A stretch of DNA of 64,000 nucleotides from Metallyticus violacea. Its lineage: Eukaryota > Arthropoda > Insecta > Mantodea > Metallyticidae. Positions 15,701-27,700 of the stretch are shown here, piece after piece. The position numbers and the translations under genes were made by a program. Within the stretch, counting starts at the first letter, position 1. Every line of letters begins with the position of its first letter. The notes beneath the pieces were generated by a model. It did not search any database, was not told the DNA's origin, and was given only the letters and a program-made list of their open reading frames with translations. The stretch is from the NCBI GenBank assembly GCA_030762175.1, contig CM060831.1, positions 33,452,501 through 33,516,500 on the forward strand, written 5' to 3'.

Positions 15701-18700
15701 TTCTTCACTACATGTGAATATTTTGGAAAGAGATTCTCCGTCAGAAGATACAAAAGCTTAATACCCTTTTAGATGGGCAAAATTAGGAAAACTTGTATAA
15801 CGTTGTGTAGGAGAATAAAATGAAAATCCCACTTAGACATAGAATTCTTGAGGAATTACAATATCAGCAGGCGACAAGTGTTTTATGGTTAGCAGATAGA
15901 AAAAGCGAGACAGAGGACAGATCACAAGACCTATGCTACTCCAGACATACAAATAGAGGCTGATGGTAATGCAAATAGGACCTGCTCTATCTCAAAGTCA
16001 TAGTTTGTTGTTCTAGAATAGTGAAAAGTGAAAAGTAATTGAATATATCAAGTTATATAAGACAAGGCCAAAATATATGACAGAAGTTTCCATCTTGGGA
16101 AAGGCCATACTGTGAGAATATGAAAGTTTAGGAAGGAAATTATTTTAACCAATGGTCATCTTCTAAAAATGGGCAAATGAGAACCAATCTCTGCACCTTA
16201 ATAAATGTTTTGTGGTAGCCAATGGAGAATTTAACAGTCGAATGTAAGGATTTGTTATTTCGTGGGGAAATAGCTTGAGGATAGAAAAGGAGGTGTCAGG
16301 TAAAGCGAAAGTAGATATGAAAACATAACGAGATAAGATAACAATAATGCGAGAGACAGTGAGAAGAACCTATGAATTTGGAAGTTATCAAGTGGTCGCA
16401 AAATTGTTATACTGAGGGCAAAAGCATAAGATATCAAGTTGCTGCTAATTTACTAAAGAGCCTAAGTAGAAGTTACGAAATTGAAGTGTTAGGAGGACAT
16501 TAAGGTGAAGTTGCTAAGAGATGCAAAGATATTTAAAATATTGTTAATAGTGTGCTAGTATATTGTGAGTAAGAATGATAACGGTCAAGTAGTAGGTGAA
16601 AAGTAAAAGTGGGGAATAAATAGGAAGCATATAGAATAGTTAGGCAAAAGAGAAGTTATGTTTGTTGTAGGAAGAGAATAGAAAATTTGTCAAGCGGTGG
16701 GGGACAGCCCTATCAAGTAAAAGACCTAAAACCTAAAGAGAATTACCAATAATTATTGAAAACTCTCGATCTTATGTGTTCGTAGTGAGATACCTTTCCC
16801 TGTTCCCATTGACTCGAAAGAGTCACAAAACACTCCAGTAATCCCTAAGACCTCTATCACTAATTAAGTGGGGCATCTGACTGAGCAATAATCTACATTC
16901 AAGTAAGAGCATCCCTGATAATCCAAAAACGGCCCCAATGTTCAATCATTTTGTACTAACTGTGCAAATATTAAGTAAAAAATGTGCAACAAGGCTTAAT
17001 ATAAGGTGTATTATATTAAATATTTTTAACATATAACATATACTTTATATTATTGTTCTTAGTATAGATACCATTAATAGAAATGTGTATTTTCTTTGCA
17101 TCTTGTTGTGGAACCAGCTCCTCTTGGCCTAATTCTCTGATTTGCTGCAGCAGCAACACTCCTCCTTACTCACATATAAAAAATAAAAGGGACTAGAAAT
17201 CTGAAATTTAATAATTGCTTGCTGCCATAATTTGTCTTGTCTGAATCACAATAATGTTGGTAACCTACAGAGGGAATGTCACACGAAATATGGACTTTAT
17301 CTGTACTCCAGAGGTAGAAGGTATTTAGTATCAGTGTTAGTTCAAAAGATACAAATTAACATAAATAAATTGTCTAATAGCATAGTAGTAAAGGTCCTAG
17401 GCAAACATTCAGATCAAGATTCTTATTGACTAGTCAATGACCAAAGCAAAATACCAGATGCTGATACAACATTTCACTTAGAATGTTTGCATCAAAATAC
17501 ACAATACATATTTAACAAGAAGAACTTATTAGAAACAATTTTAGCAGATGCAAACCCTCATATAACTATATTTACTGAACATGATCTAAATGAGGAACAG
17601 TCACATTTTGCCCTATTTCTTAATTATAAATAGATTGACTCGTTTTGTTAAAAAGAGCACAGAAGTGGTAGAGTAGTGATATACACCAAAAAAGAGATAA
17701 AATGCAGTAAAATACAAATGTTAAGAAATAATGCAAAGAAACAATGTTTGAAATAATAGGTTTGCTATTTTATATTGATGATAGTAAAATGATGATGTTT
17801 GAAATTTATAGATTGCCAACTCAAAACTTTTTGATTTTTGTATGCATTTTGAAGAATTCTTAAAGGCAACTCTTAAAGATAATTGTGAAATTATAATAAT
17901 GGGTGATCTTAATGAAGAAAAAGATAGCAAAGAGCTTTTAGATATATTAAATAGTCTTAATCTTAAAGATCAACTCAAATTTTAAAGGGTCATGTAGAGC
18001 AATACATCATATAATAACAAATATAGACAAATCTAAACTTAGTACTATAAATAAGGATTTTCATATTTCAGATCACATAGCACAAAATGTTGATATACAT
18101 GATTATTATGTTACATGTCTGGAACCACAGTATAAGTAAGTGATACCAGAGCTACAAATTTATGTAAGCTAAGAGAAAGATTAGAACAGGAAAAGTGGAC
18201 AGACAACATCCACTAATGAAAATTGGAAATTGTTCTTCAATATACTTAACAGTCATTTTGATTCTGCTTGTCCTATAAATGAAAGGCGTAAAAACACAAC
18301 ATCACAGAAGATAAAACTTCCTGCAGAAAGTCTCATGTCTGATAAAATAAAAGATAATTATGAATTTTTTAAAATGACAAAATTAGACATCTCTAAGTTC
18401 CTAGACATGTATTAAATATAAAAAACAATATAAACAAGCACCAAAGAAATAATAGGAAAATAGCAAATTTGAAAAACATTACCAAAACAATGTGGAAAAT
18501 GGCGAAGAAGAAAGTAAAGCCAATTAAGGAGTCATTAAAAATATGAACTTATGAACAGAGCTTGAAATCCAAATGAATTTGTAACTTGTTCAATAAGTAT
18601 TTCATAAATAAAAGAGAAAAATAATGTACTTCAAAATGAAAAAAAGAACATCATTGTGACAGAAACTGTTTGGCTCTTTGAAACGGATGAATCTGAAATA

Positions 18701-21700
18701 CATAATATAGTAAATAAATTAAAAAATAATAGTTCCCCTGGTTGGAATGATATTACTTGGACAATTCTGTATTCCTGCAAAAACTTGCTCCCAAAAATAC
18801 TAGTATATTCAATTAACTATTCCACACAAATGTCACATTTCCAGTATAGCTCAATAATTAAAAAGGGAAAAGAAGATAAAATTTAGAACTATAGACCAAT
18901 AACACTAACATTTTTTAATTGATATTATTGTATGATTTAGTTGAACTAGACACTCTTAATGCTTCACTTACTTGTCATAATGCATAGAACCAAATGTTTA
19001 GGAAACTGGTTCTATGCATTATTACAAGTAAGTGTGTAGTTCAACTAAATCATACAATAATATCAATTATATGATTGGCTTCACTGTGCAAGTTCCATTT
19101 TACATTTTAACTAACATCTTTGTTTGCAAAACTGTTTGAAAAGTTAATCCATAAGAGATTTGTAGGTTTCATTGAAGCTAAAAATGTATTAAATCAATAT
19201 CAACATGAGTTTCATAAGATTTTATCAACAGTCACTGCTGAATCAGAATTTACACATAGGGTGCTGACAAATATAAAGCAAAGTAATAAAACAATTGGCA
19301 CATTTTTAGGTTTATCAAAAGCATTTGATTGTGTGTGTCTCAGTTTTTGCTGTCAAAACTTGAGGGCCCATGGTATAAGCGATAAAATGCATGATATTCT
19401 CTAATCCTATCTAAAAAATTGCTTGCATTATATTGATATATACTGGAATAAAAGAAATTGCATATTTACATACATATAAATTTAAAATACAATAGGGTTA
19501 AAACAGGTGTTCTATAATGTTCAGTATTGTGCTCTGTACTGTTTTTAATCTGAATATGTAAATGATATTGCATATTATAAACTTATATCCTATGCAGATG
19601 ATACCTCATTTATTTTCTAACAAAAATTTAAACCACTTGGGAATGAAGGCTTCATTATCATTACTACATTTGTCTGATTAATTAAAAGCTTCTCATCTTA
19701 AACTTATTGTTGATAAAACAAAGTATATTCTAAATATAACATTTAATTTTGTGTCGGAACCAATACAGTGAAGCGGCTAATATATTATTAATTACCTAGG
19801 GAGTGGATTTGATACTCTTATGCTCCACTTACTGTTGAATTATGCAAAACTAGTTTCACAGGCTTTTGGCTGCTTTCTCATTTATGAGTCGAATGTCTGA
19901 TTATTTGTTGTTGGTTGACTGGACTTGGTGTAGCTCTCGTGGGCATTTTATGAACTTCTGGATTAATTTGTCTTCTGTTGGTATCTTTTCTGGCTGATTT
20001 GTCTATGAGTAGTTTAGAAATGCACATCACCTAATCATTTCCATACATTTTCAAAGTATGGCACAGGTATGTGGATGATATCTTTGCATTGGTCAACAAG
20101 AAACTCTTTGACGATGCTTTGAAATTGCTAAACCTAAAAGATAAGGATATGAAATTCACTTCTGAAACAGAACAAGGCAACATGATTCCTTTTCTTGAAT
20201 GAAAAATTATAAGAACAGGCAATACTTTGGAATTTGGAATATACAGAAAGGACATGCAGAGTGAAAATTACATAAAGGCAAGTGGATTCAATCCCACAGC
20301 ACACAAACATGCAGTTCTCACTAGCTTAGCACATACCTATGAATGAGTTTGAATAAAGCAAAGAGCACTATCATATTGTACAAACAGTAAAATTCAATGG
20401 GTATGACCAAGAAATTGTAGACAAGAAAATCAAGAAATTCAAACAAGAGAAGAGGTTAAAGCAGGTGACAAGAATAAAAGAATCTACCATCCATGTGAAA
20501 TTCACTTATTATTCTTACCGCCTGTGGTGCCTCAGTAGTAAAAACAAGCATTAGACACTATTTAAAAAAAAAAAAAAAACTTATCATTCTTGGGCCACTA
20601 AAAATTCCAAAAATACTTTAGAGAGTTTGGGATTACTTTGTCCCCAGTCAACAAGTTTAGCTTAAAAAATCTGCTCAATAATTCTGGTGATAATGGTGGA
20701 CTACCTGAGGAGAAGAAGCCAGGAATATATAAAATCAACTCTTCAGAATATAACAAAGTATACATTGAAAAAACAAAAAGAAGCGTTAGAATTAGGCTGA
20801 AGGAACACTGAAGAAACTTCAGGTACAATCAGATAACTCAGCGGTTGCACATCACTTTTGGGGAGATAAACATGATATAGAAATGGGAGTGAAATTATTG
20901 AAATTTGTAGATTGGCCCGTAGAGCTGGGAATATGAGAAAAAATTTATATAAAAAATATGATGATAAAGTTATGAACTTTGAGATCCCAACAAAAGACAT
21001 ATTAATCCAGAAGTTCATAAAATGTCCACAAGAGCTACACCAAGTTCAGTCAACCAACAACGAATCGGACAGCCAACTCGCAACTGAGGTTGCAGGCAAA
21101 AGCCTATGAAACTAGTTTTGCACTATTCAACACTATGTGGCGCATAAGAGTTTCAAATCAACTCATTAGATAATTAAGAAAGTATATTCTATTTCGGTTT
21201 CAGGAACAGAAAATTTATGTAAAATAGTATATTATGATTCAGTTATTGAGCAATTAAAAACATTAAAAACCCCAGGAATTTATGTTGATGAATACTTGAA
21301 CTTTAATGAACACATATAGGCATCTATATTTGAAAAAAACTGTATACATTGTTTATGTTTATACATATAGGCATCTTTTGCAAAATAGAGGCTTGCAATT
21401 ATATTTGCTCAGAACATTATCAAATCATCTAGAAAAGAACATTTTAAACTCAGTATATTATAAAATAATGCTCTCTCTTATCGAGTAGGATTGAAATCTG
21501 GAATGGAACAACTATTTCAAATTGGATACTGATAATACCCCCTCCCCCCCAAAAAGCTTACCATATATATATATATACAATCTAAAAATTTGCCATTCTG
21601 TAAAAGGAAGCATTTAAAAACCATATTTTATATTAGTTTTGCTTAAAGTCAATAAATTTATATTATTAATTTGAAAAGAATGAAAATAACACTACACTAA

Positions 21701-24700
21701 ACAAAGAGCATTATTCATATAATATTAGGAGTATTAATAATTATTGTAGAGTAACAACAGATGCAACAGAAAAATATCCCTATATCAGAAGAAATATATT
21801 ATTCAATAAATTACCTGAATCAATAAAATATGCACAAGGTAAGTCTTTTAAAATGATGCTGAGTAAATTATAGCTTCTTGTAATTTAGTATGTATATATT
21901 TTTATATTGTAAATATCTAAATAGTTACTGTAGAAAATTGCCAGGTATAATCTCTTGTAGCATGTTAAGTAGTAGTTGTTTATTATGCAAGATATATTAT
22001 AGAAAAAAGAAATTAAATTAAATTTTCTTACACTCACTGAATAGTAAGGGACTAATTGATCAAAACTAATATTACAAGATGAAAACTAATTATGTAATTT
22101 ACAATGTTAAAAAAGCTGAAACAAGTATAGCATGTGTATGAGTGAATAAACTATTATTTATTTTCTTGAAATGCTAAATGGAACTTGTACAGTGAAGCTA
22201 ATCATATAATTAAGATCATTGTATGATTGAGTTGAACTACACTTTGAGTCAATGGTTAACTGATATTGTGGACCGGTCTGTGAAACATGTACTAAATTAA
22301 AACAAGTAAGTGGAGCCAATAAGAGTGTGTAGTTCGACTCAATCATACAATGATCTTAATTATTATTTATTAAGTTTTCACATTAAGTCCCTAATTAATT
22401 GATCAACAAAGAATCTGGGTGTACAACTTCTTAATCTCTATGCAGCCATATAATTCTGCTCTAGCATAATTTGATTGCTTAGTATGGCATATGCCTCGGG
22501 GAATTCAAAGAACTTTAATTCTTTTATCACATATTTGAAATTTATTTGCCATGCTGCCATAAGCTATAAAAGCTGTGATTTTAAGGAGTTTTCCTCCTCA
22601 GCCTATTGGATAGAAAGCATCGTGCATCAGAATACTTATTCCAGAAACAATTATATTACCATTTTTAATTAAAAATCAGTAACAAAGCATATACCTACAA
22701 ATATTCACATACTAAAATAATACATTTTGGACACTTTGTATGCATCTTAAAATAGGTTTGCAAACAATGATTGTCACTGTAAGGTATAAAAACGTTATAG
22801 TTTATTGAAAATATAAAGTAACCTTGGTTGTGCATAATTATTACATGTTTGAAATGCTTATTGGAACTTGTACAGTGAAGCTAATCATATAATTAAGATT
22901 ATTGTATGATTGACTCAATGAGTTGGCTGGAGTTAGCTGAGGGTGCTAACTTGAGTCAGATAATGGTCCACAAAACATGCTCTAAATTTAAACAAGTAAA
23001 TGGAGTCAATTAGAGTGTGTAGTTTGACTCTATCATACAATAATCTTAATTAATAACATGTTTGTTTATTTTTTCCATAATTTCCAGTGCTTGCTCAATA
23101 CCATTTGTTATGGGCAAGAAATAATCTTTATTTAATAATCCCTTGAGCATTGCATGCAGTTTCAATAGAATATATTTTAGTTCATAAATACATTATACAG
23201 GAGTATTTGTTTTCATTTGTTTCCAACAAAGCTAAACCAGGTAACTTTGGGTTTATACACAGTTGGTTGCTAGCAGCCATTGAGGATGCTGATATTTATC
23301 ATTTTTTCCCTAGCTTCCCAATAAAGAGCTTCCAAATTATTTTTCATTTGTTTGTTTCTATTTTGTAGGCTGCATTTCAGTAGATGTTCTTTATGTAAGG
23401 TAGTATTCACGTCCTTCCACATTGGGCAGCGGCTGTCCTTGATTAATTTATCCTGACAGGCAATCATGCCCAACAATTAAGCAGAATTGGGCAACTTCAA
23501 TTTTTCTTGGTTTCAATAGGGAAGTTCTAGTTCAAAAGGTGGCTACTTTTTTGCTAAATTATTGGTAATCTCATTCCCCTTCAATCCCACATGACTGGGG
23601 ATCCATTGTAAAACTATTTCTGTATTTCTTATCTGGATTGTATGATATAATTTTCTTCTTTCATTGGTAGGTAACTGTAATTCATTATATTTTGTAGTGC
23701 TGCTTTAGAGTCACTTAAGATAACAGTTCTTTTATTTATAATAGGTCTATACAGTAGGTTTTGTAAAGTTGCTGTAATGGCCATTATTTCAATTAAAATT
23801 GTTAGCATACTGTCCCAAAGGTGTATATTGAGAGAATTCTTTACAGTATATTCCAAAGCCTGCTTCTCCTTTTTTAAGAGATCCACCTGTATACACTCTA
23901 AACCATGTATTAGTTGGATAATAGTTGTTTAGTGTACTAAGTGCAATCAATCTTAAAACCTCAGGTGGGTCATTCTTCTTGGAGACCATTGTATCCAGAT
24001 TTAGTTTCACGTTAATATGTTATATATTATAAAGGATCGTTGGTTAATGACAGGTGCTTATTTTTAAAAATTTGTTTAAATCTTCTTTCTGTATGTAATT
24101 TTTGAAAGTCTGTGGTGTTTTTAATCGTTGTGTGCTGTCAGGAGTTTGAAGCCACGTATTCCTGTATTGATTACTTTTTAATTTCTGTTCCAGTATAGCT
24201 GTTTTAATATTTAGCTCTATTTTAATTGGCAAGCTATTAGTTATGCTCTGCATTGTAGCACTTGGTGTTGTTTTAATGGTTTCTGTTATTATTCTTAAGA
24301 ACCTAGATTGTATTGTATCCAATTTAGATTTAAGTTGGTTGTTTCGTGGACATTATCTCACTTCCACAGAGCAAATTGGGCTTTATGTATCTTTTTACAT
24401 GTTATTTAGATCCTCCCCATTTGACTTCTACTAGTCTTCTAAATATGTTGTTCTTCTTATTCAGTTTCTTAGTTACATTTTTGATCTGCTCAGAGAAGGA
24501 AAGTTTTTGTCAAGTGTTATACCAAGATATTTAGTATATTCTTTCTCTTGTAGTAGTTCATTATTGATTTTAAGCTCTAAGTCATCTGTAGTGTGTTAAA
24601 GATTGAAAAGCTGGAAAAAATGTCTTTTTAGTGTTTATTTCCATATTGTTGATGGATGTCCACGTTTCCATGCTATTGATAATTTTCTGCATTTCATTTT

Positions 24701-27700
24701 CTAGTTTTTTGTAGGGTTGTCTATTCTGCTTATTTTTTTTTTGGCTAATCCATATGGAGATATAATCTGCAAACAATCCTATATTTGCTTTTGGGAAGTC
24801 AGCTAACATTTTTTTGATGTCATCTATGAAAATATTAAAAAGAATTGGACTGGAAACACCACCTTGAGGAAGGCCTACTTCAGTTGTATGCCATTTAGAG
24901 AGGACATTATTCCATTTTACATCTATGTACCTTTGTGATAATAGGTTCATAAACTACCTCAACATGTTTCCTTTTATCCCAATATTACTCATTTTATAAA
25001 TAAGCTTCTCTCTCCATACTTTGTCAAAGGCATTTTTGAGGTCAACAAAGAGAGTAAGCATTGTTTCTTTTTTTGTTGAAGGCATTATGAATGTCTCATG
25101 TTAAATGTAAAACCTGATGAATAGTGCTTTCTGAAACGTGCTTGATGGTCTGAAATGAGATTTTGAGATTCCAGATGGTAAGTTAATCTTATAGTGACCA
25201 TTTTCTCAATTGTTTTAGCAAGTACTGAGGTTAAGGATATAATTGTTTATTTGGCCTGCTGGATTGTCTTTCTTCTTAATTGGTATGATTATGGCTTTTT
25301 TCCGTAGGAATGCTATCTTTACTGTTCCCGATCTTGTTGAATATGTTGAATTGTACCTTCTTGGCTGTGCACCCTAAATTCTTGATGTATTCACTATGAA
25401 TTTTGTTTGGTCCAGGGCTCTTTTTGTTCTTAAGAGATAATATTGCTTGGTTGATAATGTTGTTAATCTGCATATACCTCAAGCTTATGCCTTTTTAATA
25501 ATTTGTTTAATTTCTCATTGTCTCTATTCAATTTATGTGCAAGTTTGTAGTGAGTGGCATATCTGTTGGCTGTGTCTCTGTCATGATTGAAGACTTTGTT
25601 GTTAATAATAAGAGGTTCTTGTTTTGTTTCTGCTTGTATTAATATATTTATGTACTTTTGCCCTATTACTTCTATTGTCAAGGGAACTCAGGAATTTATT
25701 AATGACTCCTTCTTAGTATTTTTTATTTCCCTGTTTAGAAATGCAGTTTTCTTTCTCCATTCTGTCACTAAGTTAGGATCTTTTGTTGCTTCTGCTATAT
25801 TTGTGATATTATCTCTGTCTCTTTTTAATGCAGATAATCTTTGATTCCAAAAAGTACCTAATACCCTTCCCTCTGAGGATCGTTATTTTTGCAGCATAAA
25901 TCAGTGTTTTGTTAACTTATTTTACTAGTTTTAAAGGACTTTTCCCCATGTCAATGTCTTCAATTTTTTTGTCAGTGAGTTTCCGAAAAGTTATCCACTC
26001 TACTTTTTGGGAAGTTCCATCTCTTCAGTTGACTAGCTTATGACTGACTCATTTGTAGCTGGATGGTTTCAGTTATGATGACTTTACCTATGTCTTCCAA
26101 CTCTTCTATTGGTTTATATATATACACATATACATATGGGAATAAAATAGTTAAACATTTAGAAATAATTACTAGCTATTTCCATTACAAGATAGACTTC
26201 TCTCTTTAAGGTGTGATGAAGCTGGATGACTTGAAACATGTATTCAAATCATCAAATATTGGACCAGTGGATACTCGAGGATACATAGTGAACCTTCTCA
26301 ACAAGTTTGAAGTGGCTCTCACATGGGACAGCCGTACTCTACTGATTCCATCACTTCTGCCATCAGAAGAGAGCATGCGGAATGCACACACCCAGTTAGT
26401 TAGGGTAAAGGTGCTGCACAAAACTTTTTTACTGTCTTTCTAGCTTTACTTAATTGAAATTAAGCTGTAGTGAGTTTATTAGCTTTATTGCACTCTTCCG
26501 TCACTGTCTCTTATTTGAAGTACATATCACAATGCAAGGATTGCATGCTTCTTCTCAACACCTGATTTCTACAGCCTTTAGGATAAACCAGGTAAATATT
26601 ATGTGAAGCAAAATTTTACAGTCCTAAATAAAGTTCAAAGCTAGCTCTAACATCAGCACACTGATGCACAAAAATGGAATTTAGGGAAAACAATAATCTT
26701 TCCTTCTTTCAGTGGGATACAATTGAAGTACAATGATCTGTAGTTCATTAGGGCACAGGCTGGCATACACAGTTTTTCCCAGTTCCTTATTGGCATGAAT
26801 TAGATTTGCTCTGTTTTTAGTTTTTATTTTTTTTTTTTTAATTATCACTCAGTAATTTATTCATAAAAAAACATACAAAATGGTAACTTACAAAAATATG
26901 TTATGCACATAATATATGAGAAAAATGTAACTTTTTATAGTTTGGAAAGCTCCTATCTAACTTCAGCATAAATGTTTGCAAGATCTGGATCAGTTGTAGA
27001 TCTATTGGCAACAGGAAGACTCAAAACTTCTATGTTTTATAACTCCTGCATTTTTCACATAATTACTTAGACATGGATCTGGCCATAAGTGATTGCTTGG
27101 TGCACTGAACACATTTTGGACCAAAAGTGAAGTTACCCGGTTTTTCTTGAATGCTGTAGATTTATGCTGCCTTGACATTATTGGCTAAGAAGCGAATCTC
27201 CGAATAGGTTCATGATGTCTGCACTTCATCTTTAAAGAAAACTTGTTGCATCATTTCTAAAATTGACAGGCGTGGATTGAGATTGTCAGGGCATGATCAT
27301 AAGCAGGAGGTCTGCTGTTTGATTCCTGACTTATGTGTTTCCTCTGTCCTTGTCAATTGTAAAATCTTAGAAGGTACCCCAAACTTAAATCCTAGGATGC
27401 TTTAAACACTGTTAAAAAAAAATCTGAAAAACTGCATGAAAGCATTATTTTATTACATAATAATTCATTTCTATTTCTAATTATTGCTGTTCAGTACAAT
27501 TGAACCATTCTGGAGAAAAGATACATATGTAGATTACAAAGAATCAGACAGATATAAAATAGATGAGAACAATAAAATGTGTACAGTAAAATTGCAGGAT
27601 AAAGATAAATTGTACATAATAATAAATCAGACATGTATAAAATGAATAAGAATAATTAAAACAATATGCATGTTCAATGTAAATTAAAATAAGGGTTTAT

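Larger units (their letters stand above)
17400..22020 (+). mobile_element. CR1/jockey-like LINE, broken by two later insertions
   Basis: Endonuclease remnants come first: ITIFTEHDLNEEQ at about 17566-17604, and a GDLNEE-like segment near 17900 followed by an SDH motif near 18068. Reverse transcriptase follows. NNSSPGWNDITW and NYRPITLT lie at 18730-18911, and FAKLFEKLIHKRF restarts after an inserted element at 19110. Motif A is decayed (LGLSKAFD, 19309-19332). The catalytic YADD is at 19591-19602. After the Penelope-like insertion (19733-21178) the ORF resumes with GIYVDEYLNFNEHI near 21275 and ends near 21870 (ILFNKLPESIK). Frameshifts and stops throughout; inactive. Confidence 0.8.
22021..23060. 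other. Intron 8 between the two LINEs
   Basis: Holds the two family A elements. The 480 bp between them (22372-22842) is AT-rich; an open frame at 22475-22672 has no recognised similarity. Confidence 0.5.

Noticed and set aside
18921..19064. Classical DNA MITE with terminal inverted repeats
   Set aside because: Duplication lengths vary from 8 to 14 bp among copies and a one-sided leader shared with the PLE lies outside the inverted arms, so retroposition fits better.
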